Source of the DNA: UBA2144 sp964506185
Lineage (GTDB): Bacteria; Patescibacteriota; Gracilibacteria; Peribacterales; Peribacteraceae
Length of the DNA stretch: 64,000 nucleotides
NCBI GenBank assembly: GCA_964506185.1
Contig: CAZDKL010000002.1
Coordinates: 13,042 to 77,041 of the forward strand
Direction: 5' to 3'
Positions 9,227-17,548 of the stretch are shown piece by piece (the stretch's first letter is position 1; each line of letters starts with the position of its first letter). Position numbers and translations under genes: made by a program. The notes beneath the pieces were generated by a model, which saw only the letters and a list, made by a program, of their open reading frames with translations, was not told the DNA's origin and made no database searches.

Positions 9227-10390
9227 ATGAAGTTTTCCTCACCTACCTCCGAGTTGCTCAATTCTTTACATCTTGTAAGTCGAGCAATAAGCAACCAACA
9301 AGCACTTCCAATTCTTGGAAATATTTTAATCGAAGCAGAAGGAAAAAGATGTACGGTAAGTGCAACTGATCTTGAGCTGAGTATTATTACAAGCTTCGAA
9401 GCGAATATAGAAAATGAAGGGTCAATAACAGTGCCGGCAAAAGCAATACTAAACTTCGCTCAATATAATACTGACGACGAAGTACTACTAGAAACAAGCG
9501 AAGGCACACAACTCAAATGCACATCAGCTCATGCTAAAACAATAATTGCAGGAGAAGCCGCATCAGAATATCCAACAATTGCTCCTGTAGAAAAAGAGGA
9601 GTCATTCTCCATTGAGTCAGAGCCACTAATAGATGCTCTAAACATGGTCACATTTGCTTCAGCAAAATCCACACTCAGACCAGTTCTTTCTGGTGTGTAT
9701 CTAAGGGCCGAGAAAGACAATCTAATATTTGTAGCAACAGACAGCTACAGACTTTCTGAGTACAAGGTGCCAATGAAAGGAGGAAAGACAGATCTTTCAT
9801 GTATTATTCCTGCAAAGGTTCTTGAGGAGCTAAAGGGAATTGTGGGAGGATCGAAAAAAGATGGAGCAAAAAAAGAAGGCGAGGAAACAGATGAGACAAA
9901 AGAAGCAGAAGTAAAAAAGGTTGAGATAGCAATGAGTAGCCAGCAAATAGAGCTTAATGTTGGGCCAACCAAGCTTCTATCTAGGTTAATAGAAGGAAAG
10001 TTCCCGGATTACCAACAAATCATTCCCAAAGAAACAAAAACTAAAGTAATTATTTCTACAAAAGAATTAACAACAGTCATTAAGCGTATGCATTATTTTG
10101 CCAAGGAGATTAACAACAACCTGACGTTTGGATTTGCAAAGAAAAAAGTGCATATTGCCACTCCTCAAACCCAGATGGGTAAGGATGAAGCCGATTTGGA
10201 TGTATCTGTAGACGGAGACGCAAATAAGATTGCACTTAGCTCTTCATACTTACTTGATTTCCTAACCCATGTGACAGGAGATGAAGTAAAAGTTCATATT
10301 ACAGACAGTATGCACCCCGCAGTATTCTACATTCCATCGGACGATCGGTGCTTGCATCTTGTAATGCCTCTCAGGCTTCAGGAGGATTGA
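9227..10390 (+). CDS. dnaN: DNA polymerase III beta subunit (sliding clamp)
   Basis: 387 residues forming the three tandem clamp domains; processivity factor encircling DNA during replication. MKFSSPTSELLNSLHLVSRA, ATDLELSI and the C-terminal VFYIPSDDRCLHLVMPLRL are typical. A Lys/Glu-rich insertion of about 25 residues near 205-230 (KKDGAKKEGEETDETKE) in the middle domain makes it slightly longer than usual. The start has no usable Shine-Dalgarno sequence; TACTAT ends 6 nt before the ATG, suggesting a leaderless mRNA. It follows the putative oriC directly. Confidence 0.95.
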   Translation: MKFSSPTSELLNSLHLVSRAISNQQALPILGNILIEAEGKRCTVSATDLELSIITSFEANIENEGSITVPAKAILNFAQYNTDDEVLLETSEGTQLKCTSAHAKTIIAGEAASEYPTIAPVEKEESFSIESEPLIDALNMVTFASAKSTLRPVLSGVYLRAEKDNLIFVATDSYRLSEYKVPMKGGKTDLSCIIPAKVLEELKGIVGGSKKDGAKKEGEETDETKEAEVKKVEIAMSSQQIELNVGPTKLLSRLIEGKFPDYQQIIPKETKTKVIISTKELTTVIKRMHYFAKEINNNLTFGFAKKKVHIATPQTQMGKDEADLDVSVDGDANKIALSSSYLLDFLTHVTGDEVKVHITDSMHPAVFYIPSDDRCLHLVMPLRLQED

Positions 10391-10461
10391 GGTCAAGAAG
10401 ATTGATGAATTGTTTTAGAAAATTGTGAATAGATAAATAACTCTCTAAACTGAACGACAAT

Positions 10462-12873
10462 ATGCGTTGGTTTTGCAAATATCGCATCCACATTGCCCTT
10501 TTTCTAGGCTCTTTGAGCTTACGCCTGATTTATGTGTGGTTTGTTTTCGATGAAAAACAGTTTGGCAAAGTCATGCCAGGCAAGGTTGATTCGATTGCAA
10601 TGGGCTTTCTGAAAGGGGTAGAGCATGTTTACCCAACTGCATGGGCATCTTTTTATATTCCATTAGCATATTTTTATAAAGCGCTTGATTGGTTTGGAGC
10701 GCTAGATGAGCGACTCTTTTATGTCGCCATAGCTAACTGTTTTTTAGGAGCAGCGGGAGTTGTAGTTTTCTTTTCTTTAGCCAAAATCATATTCCCTGGC
10801 AAACTCAAAGTGCCAATCATACTTACTGGTATTTTCTTATGTTATTACCCGAGCCTTTATTTTAATGCATTGGTTTTATCGGAGAATTTATTTATACCTC
10901 TATTTCTGGGCAGTGTTTATTTAGCTTGGAGTTATAATGGGAAATCATTATTAAATCCTGCCATTACCGGGCTTTTGTTAGGGATTTGCACTGCCATACG
11001 GCCGATTTTATTTCCATTCTTGCCTTTATTTGCATTATGGATGTTATTTAGATCGAGAGAAAAAATAAAATTAGTTGGCCTAAGATATCTGCCATTATTG
11101 CTTTGCAGTTTTCTATTGGTTATAGCCCTCTTCTCGGTAACCACTAGCCGGATACATAAGTACAATAAGTATGCCATTGCAGAAAATGGCGGCGTGAATG
11201 TTGCTATGACATGGTGTCAACCCAGAAAAATTCGCTATTACATTTCGGGCAATAATACTCGCTGGTTTTCTCCACCTGTATTTTGGAACAAGGATCGTTC
11301 CACAGACATAATAACGGATGTGCCATTTCACAATCAGATGCATTATTACAAAATGGGATTTAATTGCATGCTCGAGCATCCGGAACGATTAGTAACTAAC
11401 TTCCGCAATCTTATTAATATATTTCACAGTAGGTTGTATCCCAATTTGATTTATTCAAAGTGGCATTATCAAGCTGTTAACTTCTGGAAGATAATATCAG
11501 TTGCTCTTTTTCTGGGTTTTCTTTTATACCCAATATTCTTCCGCAGAAGAAGAGAACATTGGGTGTTCGGCTTTCTTCTGATTTTCTCATTGCTTGCAAT
11601 GGCATATTTAGCAAATCCAGGAGAAGAACGTTATCTTGTTCCATATTATTTCGTTCTAATTATTTTTGGGGCTCCAGCGTTATATAGCTGTATAGAACGC
11701 ATATTAAATTACTTCTCCATCAAGAAGAGCACTATATCTGCGCCAGATATAAGTGCGATGCTTGTAATAGTGATATATCTTTTGTCCCCCAAATCATCGA
11801 CAAACATGGTTTATAAAATCGAGAAGCCATTGGTAAACGAGTTGGTGGTTGAGCGTTCTTATCACGATGCTGCATATTGGCTTGTTAATAACCAGCGTGA
11901 GAATGGAAGCTTCGAGTATGCAATAAATACAGATACATACGAGAGAAGCAAAAAAGATCTTACATTGCGGCAACTGCTAACTTCGCAAGGACTTGCGAAT
12001 GCAGCAAAGCGTTTTGACGATCAAAAAATACTCGCTGCCCACCGCAAGAATCTTGAATATGTTTTCAGTTTGGTTAAAAAAGGGGATGGATTTAGCTATA
12101 TCAAGAATGGAAATCAGAATGTAATTTTGAACGACACCCCATTTGCAGTTATGGCTCTTATCGATTCTCCATTTGCAAGTGAATACAAGGAACAAATTAA
12201 TCAACTCGCAGAGTTTTTACTATATATGCAGAAGAGCGACGGCTCTTTTCATGTAGTTTATCCATTTGAAAAAGAAGATAATCTGAATGAAAAGAGCAAA
12301 TCACGGATAGAAAGTTATGCTTCCGGGGAAGCTGCATTAGCATGTGTTAATGTGTATCGATTCAATAGTGATCAACGCTATTTGGAATGCGCAAGGAAAG
12401 CATATGACTATTATTTTCCTAACATAAAAAAAAGTTTTAGCCTCTCATACGGCTCATGGCATACAATTGCATACGCACGTTTATATGAAGTGGATCAACA
12501 GGAAAAATATCAGGAGGCAATTGCTTTCATGGCAGATAATATCATGCTTCATCAGAATACCGGCTCAAAGAAGAAGAAAGTTGAGGGTGGCTTCGACAGA
12601 AAAAGTACATGGTATACAAAAGCGGAAGCGGTCTTTACCGAAGCACTGGGATATTCCACTCGTGTTCATAGGAAGAACTTGCCTAATGCTGCCAAGAAAT
12701 ATGAGGAAGCGAACAGATTAGGGATCCAAAATTTGCGCTATTTCCAATTTGGTATTGCCGATCATAGATCCATTGCAGGGGGGATTAAGGCTGAGCGCAA
12801 CAAAGACTATGCTTATGTGGACAATGTGGGTCATTCGCTGATGGTTTTTGAGGAATACTTGAGTCGTAAGTGA
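10462..12873 (+). CDS. membrane GT-C-like glycosyltransferase fused to an alpha/alpha-toroid domain
   Basis: 803 residues in two parts. Residues 1 to about 440 carry some 10-11 transmembrane helices with a long extracytoplasmic loop, the layout of GT-C enzymes of the PMT/ArnT/PIG type that use lipid-linked sugars. Residues about 460-803 are soluble and mostly helical with repeated motifs such as AAYWLVNNQRENGSFEYA, YMQKSDGSFHVVYPF, GEAALACVNVYRF and GSWHTIAYARLYE, the pattern of (alpha/alpha)6 toroids (terpenoid-cyclase or glycosidase-like). The toroid would lie next to the membrane. The fusion is uncommon; catalytic acids could not be assigned. No partner gene is evident. Confidence 0.6.
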   Translation: MRWFCKYRIHIALFLGSLSLRLIYVWFVFDEKQFGKVMPGKVDSIAMGFLKGVEHVYPTAWASFYIPLAYFYKALDWFGALDERLFYVAIANCFLGAAGVVVFFSLAKIIFPGKLKVPIILTGIFLCYYPSLYFNALVLSENLFIPLFLGSVYLAWSYNGKSLLNPAITGLLLGICTAIRPILFPFLPLFALWMLFRSREKIKLVGLRYLPLLLCSFLLVIALFSVTTSRIHKYNKYAIAENGGVNVAMTWCQPRKIRYYISGNNTRWFSPPVFWNKDRSTDIITDVPFHNQMHYYKMGFNCMLEHPERLVTNFRNLINIFHSRLYPNLIYSKWHYQAVNFWKIISVALFLGFLLYPIFFRRRREHWVFGFLLIFSLLAMAYLANPGEERYLVPYYFVLIIFGAPALYSCIERILNYFSIKKSTISAPDISAMLVIVIYLLSPKSSTNMVYKIEKPLVNELVVERSYHDAAYWLVNNQRENGSFEYAINTDTYERSKKDLTLRQLLTSQGLANAAKRFDDQKILAAHRKNLEYVFSLVKKGDGFSYIKNGNQNVILNDTPFAVMALIDSPFASEYKEQINQLAEFLLYMQKSDGSFHVVYPFEKEDNLNEKSKSRIESYASGEAALACVNVYRFNSDQRYLECARKAYDYYFPNIKKSFSLSYGSWHTIAYARLYEVDQQEKYQEAIAFMADNIMLHQNTGSKKKKVEGGFDRKSTWYTKAEAVFTEALGYSTRVHRKNLPNAAKKYEEANRLGIQNLRYFQFGIADHRSIAGGIKAERNKDYAYVDNVGHSLMVFEEYLSRK

Positions 12874-12913
12874 TTTGTTATTGACCAACTAACCTTCTAA
12901 ACTCACCAACAAC

Positions 12914-13621
12914 ATGTGTTGGAGTTTTGGTGCATCAGCGGCTTTGGCTACTGCCGGGGTTGGGACTTCTGGTTATATGGCGAAGAATAAGCAGAGTAAG
13001 TTGATATGGATTCCAATTCTTTATTTCTCTGTGATGGAGCTTCTGCAGGCTCTTACATATTTCTACATCGATAAATGCGATGTGTATATGAACCATTTAT
13101 TGACTGTGATTGGGGTCATACATATTGCGTTCCAGCCTTTCTTTATAAATGCAATCTCACTTTATTTTGTTCCTGCACGCATAAGAAAGAAGGTTGCGCC
13201 TTGGGCTTTCACAATATGTTTCTTTGGAACAGTTGGTACGCTGGTAAAACTCTATCCATTTCATCTGGTCACAGGTTCAGCAGCAGCCTGTATATCAGGC
13301 GTCGATACAATGTGCGGATCAGGTCTCTGCTCGGTAAGCGGAAGCTGGCATCTGGCGTGGAATGTCCCACTCAGTTTGCATCCAAATATCTTCTACACAT
13401 ACTACGTACCCGCCTTTATCGTCCCGATTATATATGGCTCATGGCGCATGACGATTTATCACTGCATATTTGGTCCAGCGCTTGCCTGGATTCTGACAAA
13501 GAATCCAAATGAATGGCCGGCAGTGTGGTGCCTGCTATCAGTCGGTTATATTTTGGTAGCTTGGTACACCCCGCTTCGCGAAAAGCTCAAGGTTAAGAAG
13601 TGGTTTTTATGGAGGAGATAA
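12914..13621 (+). CDS. small polytopic membrane protein (DUF5765-like)
   Basis: 235 residues with about seven hydrophobic helices and a start MCWSFGASAALATAG. A Met-Cys-Trp-Ser start followed by a helix is the hallmark I associate with the uncharacterised DUF5765 family; that assignment is from memory and moderately sure. Conserved-looking Cys cluster at CISGVDTMCGSGLCSVSGSW and His in WHLAWNVPLSLHP. It lies 40 nt after the glycosyltransferase-toroid gene and may be cotranscribed. No function can be given. Confidence 0.6.
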   Translation: MCWSFGASAALATAGVGTSGYMAKNKQSKLIWIPILYFSVMELLQALTYFYIDKCDVYMNHLLTVIGVIHIAFQPFFINAISLYFVPARIRKKVAPWAFTICFFGTVGTLVKLYPFHLVTGSAAACISGVDTMCGSGLCSVSGSWHLAWNVPLSLHPNIFYTYYVPAFIVPIIYGSWRMTIYHCIFGPALAWILTKNPNEWPAVWCLLSVGYILVAWYTPLREKLKVKKWFLWRR

Positions 13622-13639
13622 TAAATCTCATCAGATTTA

Positions 13640-13668
13640 TTGATTGAAGCTATGTAAATTGCTATAAT
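13640..13668 (+). promoter_or_regulatory. promoter of mfd
   Basis: TTGATT at 13640-13645, 17-nt spacer, TATAAT at 13663-13668 preceded by TGC (extended -10). It predicts a leader of about 90 nt before the mfd ATG, long compared with other genes here. Confidence 0.75.
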
Positions 13669-13764
13669 ACAGTCAGAAAGTAAGAATTTTAGTCTCCTTG
13701 GTCTTTTGGGCTGAGGGGCTTACAGCGGAATACATCATTTTATAGGAAGTCATTTTTTTGCATT

Positions 13765-16700
13765 ATGAAACCATCTCTACTCCTAGGAGATGATACCCAT
13801 CGGGATATTGCGCAGTTACTTGAGGCCAAAAGACGGCTGGTTCTTTCTGGTGCCTCGAATGAGACTGCCAAGGCTCTTCTTCTTAGTCACATACTTGGAT
13901 TCAAGGGGCGCCCAACACTTCTGGTTACAGATTCAGTTGAGCATTGCGAGACATGGGAGCACTGGCTTAACTTTTTCGATCAACCAGTATCAGCTCTCCG
14001 TTCAGTTGAAGATGAAGAAGGCAATGTTCTTCCGGATGAAGTACAAACATTCCTCAGGTTCATGCAGTGCGAAGACAATGAAGTGTTTTTATGCTCTCGC
14101 GAAACGTGGGATAAAGCTTTCCCGTCGTTTAAAGAATTTTCCGAGAACAAGGTGGTATTTAAAAAAGGGAATAAAATTGATTTTACAAAGACGGTGGAGG
14201 CATTGGTTGCCATGGGATACCGACATGGTGAAGATTTGTATCTTGAGCCCGGGGAATACAGGCGCACCGGTGATGTAATTGATATATTTCCAATTCAGGA
14301 AGATCACTCTTTCAAAATTTCTTTGGAATTTGATAAAGTTGAAAAGATAATCGCAGTCGATAAGGATGATTTGACCAAGACAGAAGACGCAGGGGACAGT
14401 CTTGAGGCATGTCCAATCTTGTATCAAGAGGAGTTGGCAATCGAGAAGCAGATTCCAACCGAGGCACTCTTAGTGTTAGACGATCAAGATGATATCCAAT
14501 TCCCTCTTAAGACAATGGGAATGAGGTTTACGCCTTTTCCGGAGACTGATGATAATCATATGCACGTTAGATACCTTTCGGTTCTTAAGTTTTATACACT
14601 CACAGATTTTTTAAATGATATTCGCGACAAACTTGCGCAAGGCTGGTCTCTTTTTATAGTTACAAAAAGACTCGAAGAACTTGAAGGTATTTGCAGAGAA
14701 GAAAAAGTTCCTCACACATCAAAGACTGAACGCAAGGCAGGCTGCCTTACATTAGTTGGAGCTGAGGATGAAGATTTACTTCCGCACTCAATACAAAATC
14801 CTGACGAAAAGTTCGCACTCCTTACAGATCGAGAAATATTTTCACTAAAAAAAGCCGGCAAGCAGAGAAGTGTTCAAAAACTTGCACTCGATTTCATCAC
14901 TTCATTAGTTCCAGGAGATTATGTAGTGCACATGGAACACGGAATAGGTCTTTTTGAAGGCATGACACAGAAGGAAGTGGATGAAATGATGCATGAATAC
15001 TTAGAACTTACGTATGCAGAGGGAGATAAATTGTTTATCCCCGTCGATCAGGCGGACAAGCTTAGCAAGTTTGTGTACGAAGAAGGAAGCGAACCGCAGT
15101 TGACTCGTTTAGGAACTCAGGAATGGAAGAAAGTAACTGCAAAAATGAAAGAGGAGACGCAAAAGATTGCAAATGAATTGCTTGGGCTTTATGCGAAACG
15201 CGCGAAGGCAAAAGGCTTTGCATATAATGACGATACAAAAGACCAGAGGAAGTTCGATGACGAGTTCCCGTATCAGGAAACACCCGGACAGTTAAAGGCT
15301 ATTGAAGATTTAAAGAAAGACATGGAAGCAGATTATCCAATGGACCGTTTAGTCTGCGGAGATGTTGGATTCGGAAAGACGGAAGTCGCAATGAGGGCGG
15401 CATTTAAAGCCGTTCAGGACGGCAAACAGGTCGCTTTCCTAGCTCCAATCACAATCTTGGCTGACCAGCATTACAAGAGCTTACAAGAGCGTATGAAGAG
15501 CTTTAATGTGAGGGTAGAGATGCTGTCGAGATTTAAAAAACCTAAAGCTCAAAAAGAAATTTTAGAAAAACTTAGAAAAGGCGATGTTGATATAGTCATT
15601 GGAACTCACAGATTACTTCAGCCCGATGTTGAGTTCTTCAATTTAGGACTTGTTATTGTTGATGAAGAACAAAGATTCGGTGTTAAGCAGAAAGAAAAGT
15701 TCAAAGAGATGCGTGCGGCTGTTGATGTTCTTACTTTGACTGCGACTCCAATTCCGCGCACGCTTAATTTAGGCCTTCATAAACTCAGAGACATTACAAC
15801 AATCACAACTCCTCCTCCGGGGAGGCTACCGATTGTAACTGAAGTCAGAAAATATTCAGATGACATGGTAAGAAAAGCGATACTTGATGAAATCAATCGA
15901 GACGGGCAAGTTTATATGCTTCATAACAGAGTGGAAACGATTGATGCTTATGCAAATAAACTCAGAGAACTTGTTCCGGAGGCAACTTTTGTAGTTGGTC
16001 ATGGTCAATTAAAGCCGGAAGACCTAGAAAAGAGAATCGTCGACTTCAAAGCAGCAAAATACAACGTACTCGTAAGTTCAACAATTATCGAAAATGGAAT
16101 TGACCTTCCAAAAGCAAATACTTTGATTGTTAACGGAGCTGAAAACTTTGGTCTTTCCCAGCTTTATCAACTTCGTGGACGAGTTGGAAGAAGTAAATTG
16201 CAGGCATACGCGTTCTTCCTCTATCACGGTTCCAAACTTAAGGAAGATGCACGCAAAAGACTCAGGGCAATTGTTGAAGCTTGCGAACTTGGAAGCGGGT
16301 TCCAGGTTGCAATGCGAGATCTGGAGATTAGGGGAGCTGGAGAAATACTTGGTGCACATCAGTCAGGAACAATGCACACCGTCGGAGTCAGTCATTACCT
16401 AAGAATGCTCAAGGCTGCCGTCGAAGAAATCAAAGCCGGAGGAAAGGGAGGAGCAGATGAAGATATCAACGTTGAAATCCTACTGCCTGTCGAAGCTATG
16501 ATTCCAACGTTCTATATTCCCGATGAACAGGAGAAAATTTCCGTCTATCAAAAACTTGCAGGGAGTGAAGACGAAAAAATACTTAAAGAGTTCGAAGACG
16601 ATATAGAAGAGGAATATGGGAAACCGCCTGAACAAGTCGAGAACCTGTTTGCAGTTCTCAAGCTCAAGATGGTTTGCAGAAAAGCAGGCGTGATGCGCAT

Positions 16701-16959
16701 TAAAGAAGAGTCAGGCGATAAAAAAGATGATAAGGAAATAGTTCTGACTTTGGCTGAACGAGTAACCGCCAAAGAGATCATGCAACTACTTAAGGTAAAT
16801 CCGCAGTGGAGAGTCAGCGGAAACAAACTTAAGATCTATCACAGCGAAATCGTCAGAAAAAGCTCAGACAATGTTGTTGAGTGGTTAGGGGAGCTTGCGA
16901 AGGAGGTGGAGGCATTGGTAAAGAAGAAGAAGAAGGGGAAGAAATCAAATGAGAAATAA
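13765..16959 (+). CDS. mfd: transcription-repair coupling factor
   Basis: A 1064-residue superfamily 2 translocase that removes stalled RNA polymerase and recruits UvrA. Order: UvrB-like N-terminal region; RNA-polymerase-interacting (CarD-like) domain near 390 (LVPGDYVVHMEHGIGLFEG); Walker A GDVGFGKTEVA near 530; DEEQRFG near 633; TATPIPRTL; QLRGRVGRS; and the C-terminal TRCF domain. Length is near the family norm of about 1150. The C-terminus ends in a Lys-rich tail. It is monocistronic, with a strong promoter and a hairpin repeat just after the stop. Confidence 0.96.
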   Translation: MKPSLLLGDDTHRDIAQLLEAKRRLVLSGASNETAKALLLSHILGFKGRPTLLVTDSVEHCETWEHWLNFFDQPVSALRSVEDEEGNVLPDEVQTFLRFMQCEDNEVFLCSRETWDKAFPSFKEFSENKVVFKKGNKIDFTKTVEALVAMGYRHGEDLYLEPGEYRRTGDVIDIFPIQEDHSFKISLEFDKVEKIIAVDKDDLTKTEDAGDSLEACPILYQEELAIEKQIPTEALLVLDDQDDIQFPLKTMGMRFTPFPETDDNHMHVRYLSVLKFYTLTDFLNDIRDKLAQGWSLFIVTKRLEELEGICREEKVPHTSKTERKAGCLTLVGAEDEDLLPHSIQNPDEKFALLTDREIFSLKKAGKQRSVQKLALDFITSLVPGDYVVHMEHGIGLFEGMTQKEVDEMMHEYLELTYAEGDKLFIPVDQADKLSKFVYEEGSEPQLTRLGTQEWKKVTAKMKEETQKIANELLGLYAKRAKAKGFAYNDDTKDQRKFDDEFPYQETPGQLKAIEDLKKDMEADYPMDRLVCGDVGFGKTEVAMRAAFKAVQDGKQVAFLAPITILADQHYKSLQERMKSFNVRVEMLSRFKKPKAQKEILEKLRKGDVDIVIGTHRLLQPDVEFFNLGLVIVDEEQRFGVKQKEKFKEMRAAVDVLTLTATPIPRTLNLGLHKLRDITTITTPPPGRLPIVTEVRKYSDDMVRKAILDEINRDGQVYMLHNRVETIDAYANKLRELVPEATFVVGHGQLKPEDLEKRIVDFKAAKYNVLVSSTIIENGIDLPKANTLIVNGAENFGLSQLYQLRGRVGRSKLQAYAFFLYHGSKLKEDARKRLRAIVEACELGSGFQVAMRDLEIRGAGEILGAHQSGTMHTVGVSHYLRMLKAAVEEIKAGGKGGADEDINVEILLPVEAMIPTFYIPDEQEKISVYQKLAGSEDEKILKEFEDDIEEEYGKPPEQVENLFAVLKLKMVCRKAGVMRIKEESGDKKDDKEIVLTLAERVTAKEIMQLLKVNPQWRVSGNKLKIYHSEIVRKSSDNVVEWLGELAKEVEALVKKKKKGKKSNEK

Positions 16960-16967
16960 TGGGAGTT

Positions 16968-17031
16968 GCGACGCTGACGCGTCGCATGCGCGACGGCGCC
17001 GTCGCGCATGCAGAAAGCGAAGCTTTCTGCA
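16968..17031. repeat. triple-hairpin dispersed repeat, copy 1
   Basis: Three consecutive hairpins: GCGACGC/GCGTCGC; the perfect palindrome with core CGCGACGGCGCCGTCGCG at 16985-17010; and GCAGAAAGC-GAA-GCTTTCTGC. A second copy with identical second-core and third hairpins lies at 63817-63880, and the first hairpin differs but keeps 7 bp. Both follow a gene's 3' end. Confidence 0.8.
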
Positions 17032-17090
17032 CAGTCTTCAATCATACTTGTTCCAATTCCGATTTTCCGCTTCCCTTAGCCCCATAGGAC

Positions 17091-17150
17091 GTTCCACTCC
17101 AAAGCGGAACACCCTCGGACTCTTCGGAATCCTCGGTTCCCTCGGACTCC
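17091..17150. repeat. GTTCC-hairpin repeat plus TCCTCGG repeat
   Basis: GTTCCACT/AGCGGAAC at 17091-17110 (family also at 6302 and 33653), followed by CTCGGACTCTTCGGAATCC-type units. The latter resemble the repeats found in frame inside dnaE (30076-30165) and secA (61097-61180), so this looks like an intergenic copy or remnant. Confidence 0.6.
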
Positions 17151-17156
17151 TAATTA

Positions 17157-17165
17157 TGGTATAAT
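17157..17165 (+). promoter_or_regulatory. extended -10 of cassette 1
   Basis: TGG-TATAAT, with no clear -35. The ATG at 17186 is about 14 nt from the predicted start point, with AAGGA in between. Confidence 0.6.
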
Positions 17166-17185
17166 AATAAGGAAAACAAACACTT

Positions 17186-17548
17186 ATGCCAGATCCTCAA
17201 ACTCAAGCGGCACGAACTGCGACGTCTCCTACAAAACCTGTAATTCCCTCAGGCCAGGAGATTTTCGATAAGATCATGCAAGAGATTGAGCCTGATTTGA
17301 TTTCGACAAACGTAAATACTTTGGAGGAAAAATATGGAGCTGAGCCTGAGGAAGAAAAGAAGGCCAGGCTTGAAAAATACAAACTAGCTTTTGCTGAATA
17401 TGACAAGAAGTACAAAGTGTATATGGATGATCTAACCAAGCGGGTAGCTGAATACACGAAGTATGAAATGAAAAAAATAGAAGTGAAAAACAAAGAAAAA
17501 GAGCAAGAAGTACTTGCTGATTTAGAAGCTTCCATCATGAGTATATGA
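17186..17548 (+). CDS. unrecognised small coiled-coil protein, first gene of cassette 1
   Basis: 120 residues, Lys/Glu-rich, helical after about residue 45. It shares PSGQEIFDKIMQEIEPDLIS with PSGDQLYDYLMGQIEPDLVS in the protein at 33930, followed in both by EEE-K-A/R-R-x-x-Y-x-x-AF-x-EY-K-K and a helix containing AEY. The two are clear paralogues. Each is followed by a stop/start-overlapping gene for a protein above 620 residues, so a helper, adaptor or chaperone role for the large partner is a reasonable guess. No signal peptide. I recognise no family. Confidence 0.7.
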   Translation: MPDPQTQAARTATSPTKPVIPSGQEIFDKIMQEIEPDLISTNVNTLEEKYGAEPEEEKKARLEKYKLAFAEYDKKYKVYMDDLTKRVAEYTKYEMKKIEVKNKEKEQEVLADLEASIMSI

